DNA of 8,804 nucleotides from Betaproteobacteria bacterium. GTDB taxonomy: Bacteria > Pseudomonadota > Gammaproteobacteria > Burkholderiales > Burkholderiaceae_C. Shown here in pieces: positions 1-6,094 of this stretch. The stretch is from contig RFWA01000088.1 of the NCBI GenBank assembly GCA_009922295.1, positions 1 through 8,804 of the forward strand, in the 5' to 3' direction. The position numbers were made by a program, and so were the translations under genes. The notes under the pieces are model-generated. The model was not told where the DNA came from, did no database searches, and saw nothing but the letters and a program-made list of their open reading frames with translations. Within the stretch, counting starts at the first letter, position 1; every line of letters starts with the position of its first letter.

Positions 1-185
1 TTTTGCGCGACAGCCTTGATGATGTCCACGTCATAGCCCACGATTTCCTTGTTTGGATTTTCGTAGGCGAATGGCCGGTAGGTGGCGCTGGAGCCAACGA
101 CGAGCTCCTTGTTCTGTGCCTGGGCAGCACCCAAGGTGGAGAGCGATACGGCCAGCGACAAAGCCGCGTTTTTTAGAAATGTCAT
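1..185 (-). CDS. Amino-acid-type ABC transporter periplasmic binding protein, N-terminal fragment (partial)
   Basis: Only the first 61 codons are present; the gene runs off the left edge. The start is ATG at 185-183 and the translation begins MTFLKNAALSLAVSLSTLGA. This is a Sec signal peptide (basic Lys5, hydrophobic stretch) with likely cleavage after the AQA near residue 22. The mature part contains ELVVGSSATYRPFAYENP and then GYDVDIIKAVA. That is the opening of the solute-binding protein family 3 fold, in which the protein binds an amino acid or similar small solute in the periplasm and hands it to an ABC permease. The ligand cannot be told from this fragment. The Shine-Dalgarno sequence is weak (GGAC shortly before the ATG). 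A perfect NtrC-like palindrome is centred about 88 bp upstream, so nitrogen regulation is plausible (inference). Confidence 0.8.
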   Translation of the reverse strand, partial: MTFLKNAALSLAVSLSTLGAAQAQNKELVVGSSATYRPFAYENPNKEIVGYDVDIIKAVAQ

Positions 186-264
186 GTCAAGTCCAGGTTG
201 AGTCAAAAAGTGTGGCCCCCATCCGCCGGGTGTTGGGCGCACGCGCAGATGGTAGTCGAAACCA

Positions 265-281
265 TGCACCTACTTGGTGCA
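265..281. promoter_or_regulatory. Candidate NtrC-binding site (TGCACC-N5-GGTGCA)
   Basis: A perfect inverted repeat, TGCACC TACTT GGTGCA, lies in the non-coding gap between the broken monooxygenase gene (stop at 291) and the ABC binding-protein gene (start at 185). Its arms and 5-bp spacing equal the classical NtrC consensus known from glnA enhancers. It is placed upstream of the transporter gene on the minus strand. It could also form a 6-bp hairpin after the monooxygenase gene, but no T-tract follows, so a terminator is less likely. No convincing sigma-54 promoter was seen between it and the gene, which lowers confidence in the functional call. Confidence 0.55.
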
Positions 282-290
282 AAGTGCTCG

Positions 291-1564
291 CTAAACGTCG
301 CTCTTGTCGGCTGCAAACCGGTACGGCGCCACCGCATGGCTGGCCGGCAGCCGGTCCTGACCGAACAGTTTGCGGCGCAAGGTGCCGGGCGCATAGGCGG
401 TCTTAAAGGCGCCCCGCTGCTGCAAGATGGGTACCACCAGGGCAATAAAGTCGTCAAAGCATTCGGGCACTACGGTACCACCATTTGTTCCAGCAACTTG
501 CGCCGGGTCCACTGCGGGCCGGCGCTGCGCGTCATGGCCTCCACATTGGAGACAATGGCGTTGCTCTTGTCGGTGACGATGGGCTCGTCCGGGTCGTAGC
601 GGTCAAAGTCGATACCCATGGAGGCAGCGGCGTGCACCAGCGCCGCCTCGGAGCTGGCGTAGCGCTGGTACTCGGCGAACTTCTCTTGGGCCTCGGCATC
701 GGTGCGGCCGGTAATGACAGTGGCACCCAGAAACACCTTGATGTCGCTGCCGGCCCGCCCGTGCTGCACCGCCTGAGCGCGGATGCCCTGCACAATTTTT
801 TGCACGCCGGGCAGGCTTTGACCGTTCAAAAATACACATTCAGCATGGGTGGCGGCAAAGCGGGAGCCGCGCGTTGATGAGCCGGCCTGGTACAGCACCG
901 GCGTGCGCTGTGGCGAGGGCTCGCCCAGGTGCATCGCATCCACCTTGTACTGCTTGCCGTGGTGGTGCACCAAGCGCACCCGGGCCGGGTCGGCGTAGAC
1001 GCCGCTGGCGCGGTCGCCCCTCACGGCGTCGTCTGCCCAACTGCCTTCCCACAGCTGGTAGACCAGTGCCATGTACTCGTCGGCCAGGTCATAACGGTCA
1101 TCGTGCGCTGTCTGCCCGGTCAGCCCCACCGCCCGAGCCGCGCTGTCCAGGTAGCCGGTGACGATGTTCCAGCCGATACGGCCCTGGGTCAGGTGGTCCA
1201 GTGTGGTCATGCGTCGGGCAAACTGGTAGGGTGTCTCGTAGGTCAGGTTGGCGGTGACGCCAAAGCCCAGGTGCTGCGTCACAGCGGCCATGGCCGGGAC
1301 CAGCAGCATTGGGTCGCCCACCGGCACCTGCACGGCGCCACGCACCGCGGCATTGGGACTGCCGCCCAGCACGTCATACACGCCCAGCACATCGGCCAGA
1401 AAAATGCCATCAAACAGGCCGGCCTCCAGGCGCCGCGCATAGTCGGTCCAGTAGTGGATGTCGGTGTAGCGCGGCGACTGGTCGCGCGGGTGGGTCCACA
1501 GTCCCTGCTGGATGTGGCCGACGCAGTTCATGTCGAAGGCGTTGAGGTGGATCTGTTTGGGCAT
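291..1564 (-). pseudogene. LLM-class flavin-dependent monooxygenase (NtaA/SnaA/DszA type), broken by internal deletion and frameshift
   Basis: Family members are FMNH2-dependent, two-component monooxygenases acting on sulfur- or nitrogen-containing small molecules such as nitrilotriacetate, dimethyl sulfide and sulfones. The start ATG is at 1564 and the first frame runs to a stop at 470, giving 364 residues with typical segments: MPKQIHLNAFDMNCVGH, WTDYARRLEAGLFDGIFLAD, TLDHLTQGRIGWNIVTGYL and PVLYQAGSSTRGSRFAATHA. Family proteins are usually about 430-450 residues. The expected C-terminus (VVPECFDDFIALVVPILQQ, then KTAYAPGTLRRKLFG) is present, but in another frame that ends at 291. The segment normally joining KLLEQM to VVPECF, roughly 30-35 residues with a VGTPxxVA...DGFNL-like stretch, is missing. 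A deletion not divisible by three therefore seems to have occurred near 470-485. The start lies 4 nt past the ChaN stop, so the two were probably cotranscribed. The true substrate is unknown. Confidence 0.8.
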
Positions 1565-1568
1565 AGGG

Positions 1569-2441
1569 TCAGGGTTTGCGGGTGGCTTTGAATTCCGCGC
1601 AATAGTCGCGCGCTGGGATAGGCCCGGTGGGCCAGACCAAATCGAAGTTTGCTATGGTTTCAATAGCTTCATCGCCTTGACTGGCGTGGAGTAGCACCGT
1701 TTTTGCTTTAAAAGTTGGTGGCAGGTGCTGCGGCACGCCCAGCGCCGGTGCCACATGGCCGTGACCGGCCAGCAGCACCACGGTGCGGCCAGCTTGGGCG
1801 GCATCGGTGATGGATTGGGCCATGGCCCGGTCGCGGGCAATCTGCATGCGGGTCATGGGCGCAATCTGACTTTCGGGCAGCATGTCACAGTGGCCGGTGC
1901 GGATGCGTTGCTGCTGCTCCGCCAGCGAGGCACTGGGCAGGCGCTGGTCCAGGCTGCTGTCGCCCATCGTGGCGCGCAGTGCGCTCATGGGCAGGTTGGC
2001 GCCCAGCACTGGCACGCCGGCACGCACCGCGCTCACGACGGCAGGGCCATAGGTGCCCCAGGGCCAGGCGCGTTCGTCCCAACGCAGGGCGGCCTGGATG
2101 TCGGCCTCAGTGGCCTGGACTGGCAGGTCGCGTGTGCTGCCGCCCTGGTTGGCCATTTCCAGCACCAGTGCAGCCAGTTGGCCCTGCGCTGCCAGGGCCA
2201 GTACCACTTGCTGGTGGATACGCTGGTGTTCAGGAGCGTCGTGTTGTTCGCCCAGCAGCAGGGCGTCTGCCGGTAGCAGCTTGTTCAGCTGGGTAAGTAC
2301 GGGTGAGGCTGGTGGGCTGGCACATGCGACCAGCGATAAAAGTGCCGCACCGAGGCCGAATCGGGCAAAGCGCCAGCAGCGCTCAGTGCACCACGACCGG
2401 GTTTTGTGCCAGTTCAGCGTACTGTTCCAGCGTGTCCTCAA
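1569..2441 (-). CDS. ChaN-family haem/iron-binding lipoprotein
   Basis: The protein contains LLLGEQHDAPEHQRIH, ALVLEMANQGG, WPWGTYGPAVVSAVRAGVPV and VVLLAGHGHVAPALGVP, the recognisable order of the ChaN (Cofac_haem_bdg) domain. Its members are haem-iron-linked outer-membrane or periplasmic lipoproteins. A signal peptide with lipobox LVAC precedes Cys40 (numbering from the chosen start), so lipid anchoring is expected. The start is a problem. There is no ATG or GTG between the upstream DUF3567 stop (2383) and the lipobox. The nearest usable codon in frame is TTG at 2441, inside the DUF3567 gene; another TTG lies at 2555. I chose 2441 because it gives the shorter pre-lipobox region. Translational coupling to DUF3567 is likely. 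The C-terminus (DLVWPTGPIPARDYCAEFK) is intact. Just before it, codons for about residues 253-265 overlap a repeat-like DNA segment. Confidence 0.72.
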   Translation of the reverse strand: MRTRWNSTLNWHKTRSWCTERCWRFARFGLGAALLSLVACASPPASPVLTQLNKLLPADALLLGEQHDAPEHQRIHQQVVLALAAQGQLAALVLEMANQGGSTRDLPVQATEADIQAALRWDERAWPWGTYGPAVVSAVRAGVPVLGANLPMSALRATMGDSSLDQRLPSASLAEQQQRIRTGHCDMLPESQIAPMTRMQIARDRAMAQSITDAAQAGRTVVLLAGHGHVAPALGVPQHLPPTFKAKTVLLHASQGDEAIETIANFDLVWPTGPIPARDYCAEFKATRKP

Positions 2442-2694
2442 CTTCTTCTTGGGTCGGGGTATTGAGCTGCCAGGCCACGATGTGCTGTTGGAACAGCTCG
2501 GCCCAGGAGCCGTCGAGGTACACCTCTTTGCCGGCTCGTTTGTCCACAATTTCAAAGCCGTGGCGCGCCAAGGTGGGCACCACCACGCTCTGGGACGCGC
2601 TGTCGCGGCTGGCGCCGGAGGGGCTTTCGGTGGGCACCGCGTTGGCCAGCATGTGCGTTACTGAGTAGGTTTCAGAGTCGTAAAGCATGTGCAT
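2383..2694 (-). CDS. DUF3567 family protein
   Basis: This is a 103-residue protein with the sequence signatures HGFEIVDKRAGKEVYLDGSW and NTPTQEEVEDTLEQYAELAQ, which I recognise as DUF3567, a small cytoplasmic family found mainly in Burkholderiales. Its function is not known. It has no signal peptide or membrane segment. The start ATG at 2694 gives MHMLYDSETYSV; a second ATG at 2688 would shorten it by two residues. No strong Shine-Dalgarno sequence separates the two. The 3' end overlaps the likely start region of the ChaN gene in another frame, which argues for cotranscription. The 82 bp upstream, back to the DUF3108 stop, show no clear promoter. Confidence 0.85.
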   Translation of the reverse strand: MHMLYDSETYSVTHMLANAVPTESPSGASRDSASQSVVVPTLARHGFEIVDKRAGKEVYLDGSWAELFQQHIVAWQLNTPTQEEVEDTLEQYAELAQNPVVVH

Positions 2695-2776
2695 GGTTCA
2701 TTATCCATCAATCGGTTTGGTTGCGCTCCGACGAATTGCGAGGGTTGGTCGCGCGCGGTGGCCAGCGTCAGGGCCG

Positions 2777-4045
2777 TCATGAGGGCGCTTGGCTCGATTC
2801 CCATTTCTGGTCCAGGTAATCGCCATTGTGTTCGGTGATGCGCAGGCGCACGGGCAACCAGTTCATGGCTGGCGCCAACCAAATGGCCACTTCCTGGTCA
2901 AACTGCCGGCGCGGATGGCGTACCAGCTTGAGAGTGCCCTGCTCGCCACCGGGTAGGCGCAGGGTTTCCTGGCGCTCTACGGTGAAAAGCCACACTTCAG
3001 CATCGCGTGGCCCCGCTACCTGAACGGTGATGGCCGTTGCGACGGGGTAGCGCGCAGGCTCGCCGCCAATCACGCTCGCCAGTTGGAGCATCACGCTCAG
3101 GAAGTCCTGAGCGCCTGTCAGCAGCGGCACAGCAGGTGTGTTGGCACTGAAACTGATTCGCCCTTTGTCGCGCTCAAAGTGTGCCGCTACTTCGCTGCGC
3201 TGCTTTTCGGAATAGCGCAGTGGTAGCAAGCCCTGAGCCCCCAATTCGCCCCGGCTGGTATAGACCCATGACAGAACGAAGGCACTCATCGTCAGCCGGG
3301 CGTCATAGCCCAGGCCGTCCTGGCGCCAGACCAGCTCCCCGCTCACGCGAAATGGAAATTTGTTGGACTCTCCCCTGTACAGCAGCCGTGTCGGCGGTGG
3401 CACGGCCACCGTGCCGGGTGTGAGTGCGGACTCACGTGGTGGTCTTGACGGCACCGGGGGCTCGGGTGTTGGGGGTGGCTGCGGTGGCTGAGCGATGCTG
3501 GCCAACTGCTGCGGCGCCGGCACTGGCACCGTTACTGGCGCCGGGACGGGTACAGCTACAGCTACAGGCACAGGCTCCGAAACTGGCTTTTGTGCTGGCA
3601 TTGCCGCGGGGTGTGGTTCTGGCGCTGTGACTGGGCTGGCGGTCACTAAGGGCGAGGGTGCGGTTGGAGCGGTGGCGAGAGCGACGGCCTCAGTCGCCGT
3701 AACTGGCGACATTGCCGCCATGGGCGCCGGTGTTGGTGCTGGTGTCGGTGTCTGGGCGTCGGCGACGGGTGGGGTGGGACGTTTGAGGTCCGCCGAGGCC
3801 GGCTTAAGAATCGGCGTTTTATCCGGCGTTTTGTCAGGCGCTGGGGCCAAGTTGGCGCCCAGCTCAATCACGCGGGTGTTAAATGCAGAGACCTGCAGCG
3901 GCGCCACTCGCTCGCTGTCTGGCTGCAGCAGGTATCCATGCCCCATGGCCACCATGGCGCAGAGCACCGCCAGCGTCTGCCAGTTCGGGCGACCACTTGG
4001 TGCACCTCTAACCCCTGGTGACGGTGAATGCAGTAGCTGCGACAT
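2777..4045 (-). CDS. Membrane-anchored proline-rich DUF3108 domain protein
   Basis: This is an envelope protein of unknown role with three visible parts (residue numbers from the alternative ATG at 4051). An N-terminal hydrophobic anchor lies at about residues 26-42. A long Pro/Ala/Val-rich linker spans about residues 70-210 and includes the tandem DKTPDKTP, the runs PTPAPTPAP and VAVPVPAPVTVPVPAP, and further PP-rich stretches. A C-terminal DUF3108 domain spans about residues 218-424 (RLLYRGESNKFPFRVSGEL to MNWLPVRLRITEHNGDYLDQ). The layout recalls TonB-like proteins, in which a flexible arm crosses the periplasm. I chose the ATG at 4045 because GGA lies 5 nt upstream; the ATG at 4051, two codons earlier, has no such site. 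The gene diverges from the FAH-family gene across a gap of about 100 bp. The linker is encoded by GC-rich, simple-repeat DNA that may vary in length between strains (inference). Confidence 0.82.
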   Translation of the reverse strand: MSQLLHSPSPGVRGAPSGRPNWQTLAVLCAMVAMGHGYLLQPDSERVAPLQVSAFNTRVIELGANLAPAPDKTPDKTPILKPASADLKRPTPPVADAQTPTPAPTPAPMAAMSPVTATEAVALATAPTAPSPLVTASPVTAPEPHPAAMPAQKPVSEPVPVAVAVPVPAPVTVPVPAPQQLASIAQPPQPPPTPEPPVPSRPPRESALTPGTVAVPPPTRLLYRGESNKFPFRVSGELVWRQDGLGYDARLTMSAFVLSWVYTSRGELGAQGLLPLRYSEKQRSEVAAHFERDKGRISFSANTPAVPLLTGAQDFLSVMLQLASVIGGEPARYPVATAITVQVAGPRDAEVWLFTVERQETLRLPGGEQGTLKLVRHPRRQFDQEVAIWLAPAMNWLPVRLRITEHNGDYLDQKWESSQAPS

Positions 4046-4122
4046 GTTCATCCGATGACTAAGACGACTGATAGGCGACGACTTATGATGGCCCCAAGCC
4101 CTAAAACCCGATTAACGCTAAA

Positions 4123-4138
4123 GCGGGCCACCGCCCGC
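4123..4138 (+). promoter_or_regulatory. GC-rich hairpin just upstream of the FAH-family start
   Basis: GCGGGC (4123-4128) and GCCCGC (4133-4138) form a perfect 6-bp all-GC stem with a 4-nt CACC loop, ending 7 nt before the ATG at 4146. No Shine-Dalgarno sequence is visible: the 8 nt before the ATG read GCCCCAACC-like pyrimidine-rich sequence. The hairpin occupies the space where the ribosome would load, so it may dampen or control translation, or the mRNA may start downstream of it. Function is inference only. Confidence 0.4.
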
Positions 4139-4145
4139 CCCAACC

Positions 4146-5129
4146 ATGAAACTTGCCACGTACAAAGATGGCTCCCGCGACGGCCAACTGCTGGTGGTGT
4201 CGCGTGACCTGACCAGCGCCCATTATGCGACCGGTATCGCGGAACGCTTGCAACAGGTCCTGGATGACTGGAACTTTCTGTCGCCCCAGCTGCAGGACCT
4301 GTCCGACGCCCTCAACCAGGGTAAGGCGCGCCATGCTTTTCCCTTTGATGCCAGGCGCTGCATGGCGCCACTGCCACGCGCCTATCAGTGGGTTGATAGC
4401 TCGGCCTACTTGAACCATGTGGAACTGATGCGGCGCGCCCGGAACACCGAGATGCCCGCGAGTTTTTCGACCGATCCCCTGATGTACCAGGGGGGAAGCG
4501 ACGATTTTCTGGGGCCCTGTGACCCGGTGGTCTGCGCCAGCGAGGCCTTTGGCATCGATTTTGGGGCCGAACTAGCCGTCATCACGGGCGATGTGCCCAT
4601 GGGTGTGTCGCCCGGTCAAGCGCTGGACGGCATCCGGCTGCTGATGCTGGCCAACGACGTGAGCCTGCGCCACCTGATTCCGTCTGAGTTGGCAAAGGGC
4701 TTTGGCTTTGTGCAGAGCAAACCGGTGACTGCCTTTAGTCCGGTGGCGGTGACGCTGGACGAACTGGGCCCTGCCTGGGTGCAGGGCCGCGTGCACCTGA
4801 CGCTGCAGAGTACCTGGAACGGTCGTCGCGTCGGGCTTTGCGAAACCGGACCGGAGATGAGTTTCCACTTTGGTGAGTTGATCGCCCATTTGTGCAAGAC
4901 CCGCAACGTGCGCGCTGGGTCTGTTGTCGGTTCTGGCACGGTCAGCAACCAAGACCCGAGCCATGGCTTCAGTTGCATTGCCGAAAAGCGAACGATCGAG
5001 ACGATTCAGGATGGCCAGCCCGCCACTGATTTCATGAAATACGGCGACACCATCCGCATCGACATGAAGGGGCGCGACGGCATCAGCGTTTGCGGCGCGA
5101 TTGAGCAGGAAGTCGTACCGCCCGCTTGA
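4146..5129 (+). CDS. Fumarylacetoacetate hydrolase (FAH) family protein
   Basis: Family enzymes cleave C-C bonds of beta-diketo acids such as fumarylacetoacetate, the last step of tyrosine/homogentisate breakdown, using a divalent metal. The 327-residue protein is FAH-like throughout: MKLATYKDGSRDGQLLVVSR, PLPRAYQWVDSSAYLNHVEL, PLMYQGGSDDFLGPCDPVVC, NDVSLRHLIPSELAKGFGF, FSPVAVTLDELG and VGSGTVSN. By alignment from memory with animal FAH, Asp84 and His91 keep the seven-residue spacing of metal ligand Asp126 and catalytic His133. Asp171 and Glu142 match two further ligands. The first Glu of the usual E-x-E pair is Gly140 here (codon GGG at 4563-4565), so a metal ligand appears lost. The start is the first ATG; a longer N-terminus is not supported. 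No other tyrosine-catabolism gene is in the window, so the exact substrate is unproven and activity is uncertain. Confidence 0.85.
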   Translation: MKLATYKDGSRDGQLLVVSRDLTSAHYATGIAERLQQVLDDWNFLSPQLQDLSDALNQGKARHAFPFDARRCMAPLPRAYQWVDSSAYLNHVELMRRARNTEMPASFSTDPLMYQGGSDDFLGPCDPVVCASEAFGIDFGAELAVITGDVPMGVSPGQALDGIRLLMLANDVSLRHLIPSELAKGFGFVQSKPVTAFSPVAVTLDELGPAWVQGRVHLTLQSTWNGRRVGLCETGPEMSFHFGELIAHLCKTRNVRAGSVVGSGTVSNQDPSHGFSCIAEKRTIETIQDGQPATDFMKYGDTIRIDMKGRDGISVCGAIEQEVVPPA

Positions 5130-5159
5130 GTGGGCTTGCGCAATGACCCAGCGCCCTCA

Positions 5160-5513
5160 TTACTCCGTGATCTGCTGACAGGCGATACAGCGCTCGGCCT
5201 CGGGCGTGGCGTGCAGGCGCGCGGCTGGGATATTGGTGCCGCAATCGATGCAGACCCCATAGCTGCCGGCAGCGATGCGGTCGAGGGCAGCCTGCACCTG
5301 GTTGAGCTCGGCGCTCTCGCGCGCGTCCAGCGCAAATTCCAGCTCGCGCTCGGTGTTGAGTTGGGCGCTGGAATCCTCTTTCTGACCAAAATGCTCGGCC
5401 GAGGCCTCAGCCCGGCCGACAGCGCCACCGCGCAAGTTGGCCCGCTGCTCTAGCAGACTGGTGCGTTGCGCCACCAGCAATGTTTTGTAGGGGGCGGCGA
5501 GTTTTGGGTGCAT
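5160..5513 (-). CDS. DksA/TraR-family zinc-finger regulator
   Basis: Proteins of this family bind RNA polymerase through the secondary channel and modulate initiation, often together with ppGpp. The 117-residue product has a coiled-coil-like stretch (about residues 10-82) and a C-terminal four-cysteine zinc finger, Cys88-x2-Cys91-x17-Cys109-x2-Cys112, with the family spacing. It is shorter than E. coli DksA (151 residues), so it is a DksA-like paralogue rather than DksA itself. Ala50 lies 38 residues before the first Cys, the same distance as tip residue Ala76 of DksA. The acidic tip residues, however, appear as Glu46-Asp47 rather than in the D-x-x-D-x-A pattern. I chose the ATG at 5513 (MHPKLAAPYK) on family length. 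A GTG at 5576 would add 21 unconserved-looking residues. The gene converges on the FAH-family gene with a 30-bp gap, in which no terminator is visible. Confidence 0.85.
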   Translation of the reverse strand: MHPKLAAPYKTLLVAQRTSLLEQRANLRGGAVGRAEASAEHFGQKEDSSAQLNTERELEFALDARESAELNQVQAALDRIAAGSYGVCIDCGTNIPAARLHATPEAERCIACQQITE

Positions 5514-5647
5514 ATCAGTGATCTTGTGAAATGAGCCCTTGATCCTGCCCGACCACTGGCGAACTGTCTTTGACACACATCAAGCCTATTCAGCTTGGCC
5601 GCGCTATCCCATGGTTTGACGGAGTGCAGGTGCCATAATTCCGTCTC

Positions 5648-6013
5648 ATGTCTACCTTGCAGTCCATACGCAACGCGACCCTTCTGGCCCGCCTGGTGCT
5701 GGTCTGGTTGGTGTTGGTGACCGGGGTCGCGATCGCCTCGCCGCTGGCCCAGCCCAAGAGCTTCGCGCTGGTCTGCTCGAGCGCAGGGGTGATGCAACTG
5801 CTGGTCAACCCAGGCGACGGTGGCGAGGCACCTGCCGGCGCGACGCTGGACTGCCCACTGTGCGCCTCGGTGGCCGCGCCGCCGCTCGTTATACAGCAGC
5901 ATATGGGGCTGGCCCCAACTCAGACCCACGGCGTGGCGCTCAGACCCGCCTTGGTTGCCACGACCCAAAGCGCCGCGCCGCTGCCCGCACGCGGACCACC
6001 CAACGCCTCCTGA
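5648..6013 (+). CDS. Small exported DUF2946-like protein, first gene of a copper cassette
   Basis: This 121-residue protein has a strong N-terminal hydrophobic segment (about residues 11-30) ending in AIASPLA, so it is exported or membrane-anchored. It then carries three cysteines: Cys43 in FALVCSSAGVMQLL, and Cys69/Cys72 in the CPLC motif of TLDCPLCASVAAP. His85 and a His/Met pair (QQHMG) follow. This arrangement fits DUF2946, a family often found beside copper or cytochrome-related genes. Metal binding by the Cys/His residues is plausible but not shown. The ATG at 5648 is the first in frame, and no strong ribosome-binding site precedes it. The gene lies upstream of ycnI-like and PCu(A)C genes on the same strand with an 81-bp gap before the next start. 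It is divergent from the DksA-like gene. Confidence 0.68.
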   Translation: MSTLQSIRNATLLARLVLVWLVLVTGVAIASPLAQPKSFALVCSSAGVMQLLVNPGDGGEAPAGATLDCPLCASVAAPPLVIQQHMGLAPTQTHGVALRPALVATTQSAAPLPARGPPNAS

Positions 6014-6014
6014 A

Positions 6015-6082
6015 CTATCGAATTGATAGCGCCAACAGCCCGCTGGATAAGGGCTGGCGGCCTATTTGCTTCTTATTTCTTT
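6015..6082. repeat. Two-hairpin, T-tailed intergenic element (REP-like)
   Basis: Two stems sit in tandem between the DUF2946-like and YcnI-like genes. The first is CTATC (6015-6019), loop GAATT, GATAG (6025-6029), a perfect 5-bp stem. The second pairs CGCCA with TGGCG (6030-6034/6055-6059) and GCCC with GGGC (6038-6041/6051-6054), with a 3-nt bulge and a 9-nt loop. A T-rich stretch follows (6063-6082). The general layout (short A/T-rich hairpin ending in ATAGC, GC-rich stem, GGCC, T-rich tail) resembles abundant intergenic repeats I recall from Comamonadaceae. A genome-wide copy count would confirm it. Because it lies inside a gene cluster, it may act as a partial terminator or mRNA-stability element between the first and second genes. 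Confidence 0.45.
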
Positions 6083-6094
6083 GGAGGTGTCCCC

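Noticed and set aside
202..217. Sigma-54-like promoter for the ABC binding-protein gene
   Set aside because: On the minus strand the segment keeps only GC-N10-GA instead of GG-N10-GC and would leave a leader of only a few bases; too degenerate to call.
929..1591. 220-codon plus-strand open frame opposite the monooxygenase gene
   Set aside because: It is a shadow of the recognised minus-strand gene in GC-rich DNA and shows no family-like sequence.
2658..2882. Extra small gene on the minus strand between the DUF3108 and DUF3567 genes
   Set aside because: It overlaps the ends of both recognised genes in another frame and has no ribosome-binding site or recognisable sequence.
3495..4058. Gly/Ala/Thr-rich plus-strand open frame opposite the DUF3108 gene
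   Set aside because: The low-complexity composition is the complement of the Pro/Ala/Val linker codons; no start signal or homology-like motif.
5130..5159. Terminator in the gap between the convergent FAH-family and DksA-like genes
   Set aside because: No stable stem followed by a T-run is present in the 30 bp.
5570..5583. Short inverted repeat TTGA-N6-TCAA as a metal-responsive operator
   Set aside because: Four-base arms are expected by chance, and it matches no copper-regulator operator I know.
5616..5639. Sigma-70 promoter before the DUF2946-like gene (TTGACG and CATAAT)
   Set aside because: The spacer between the two boxes is only 12 bp, far from the usual 16-18 bp.
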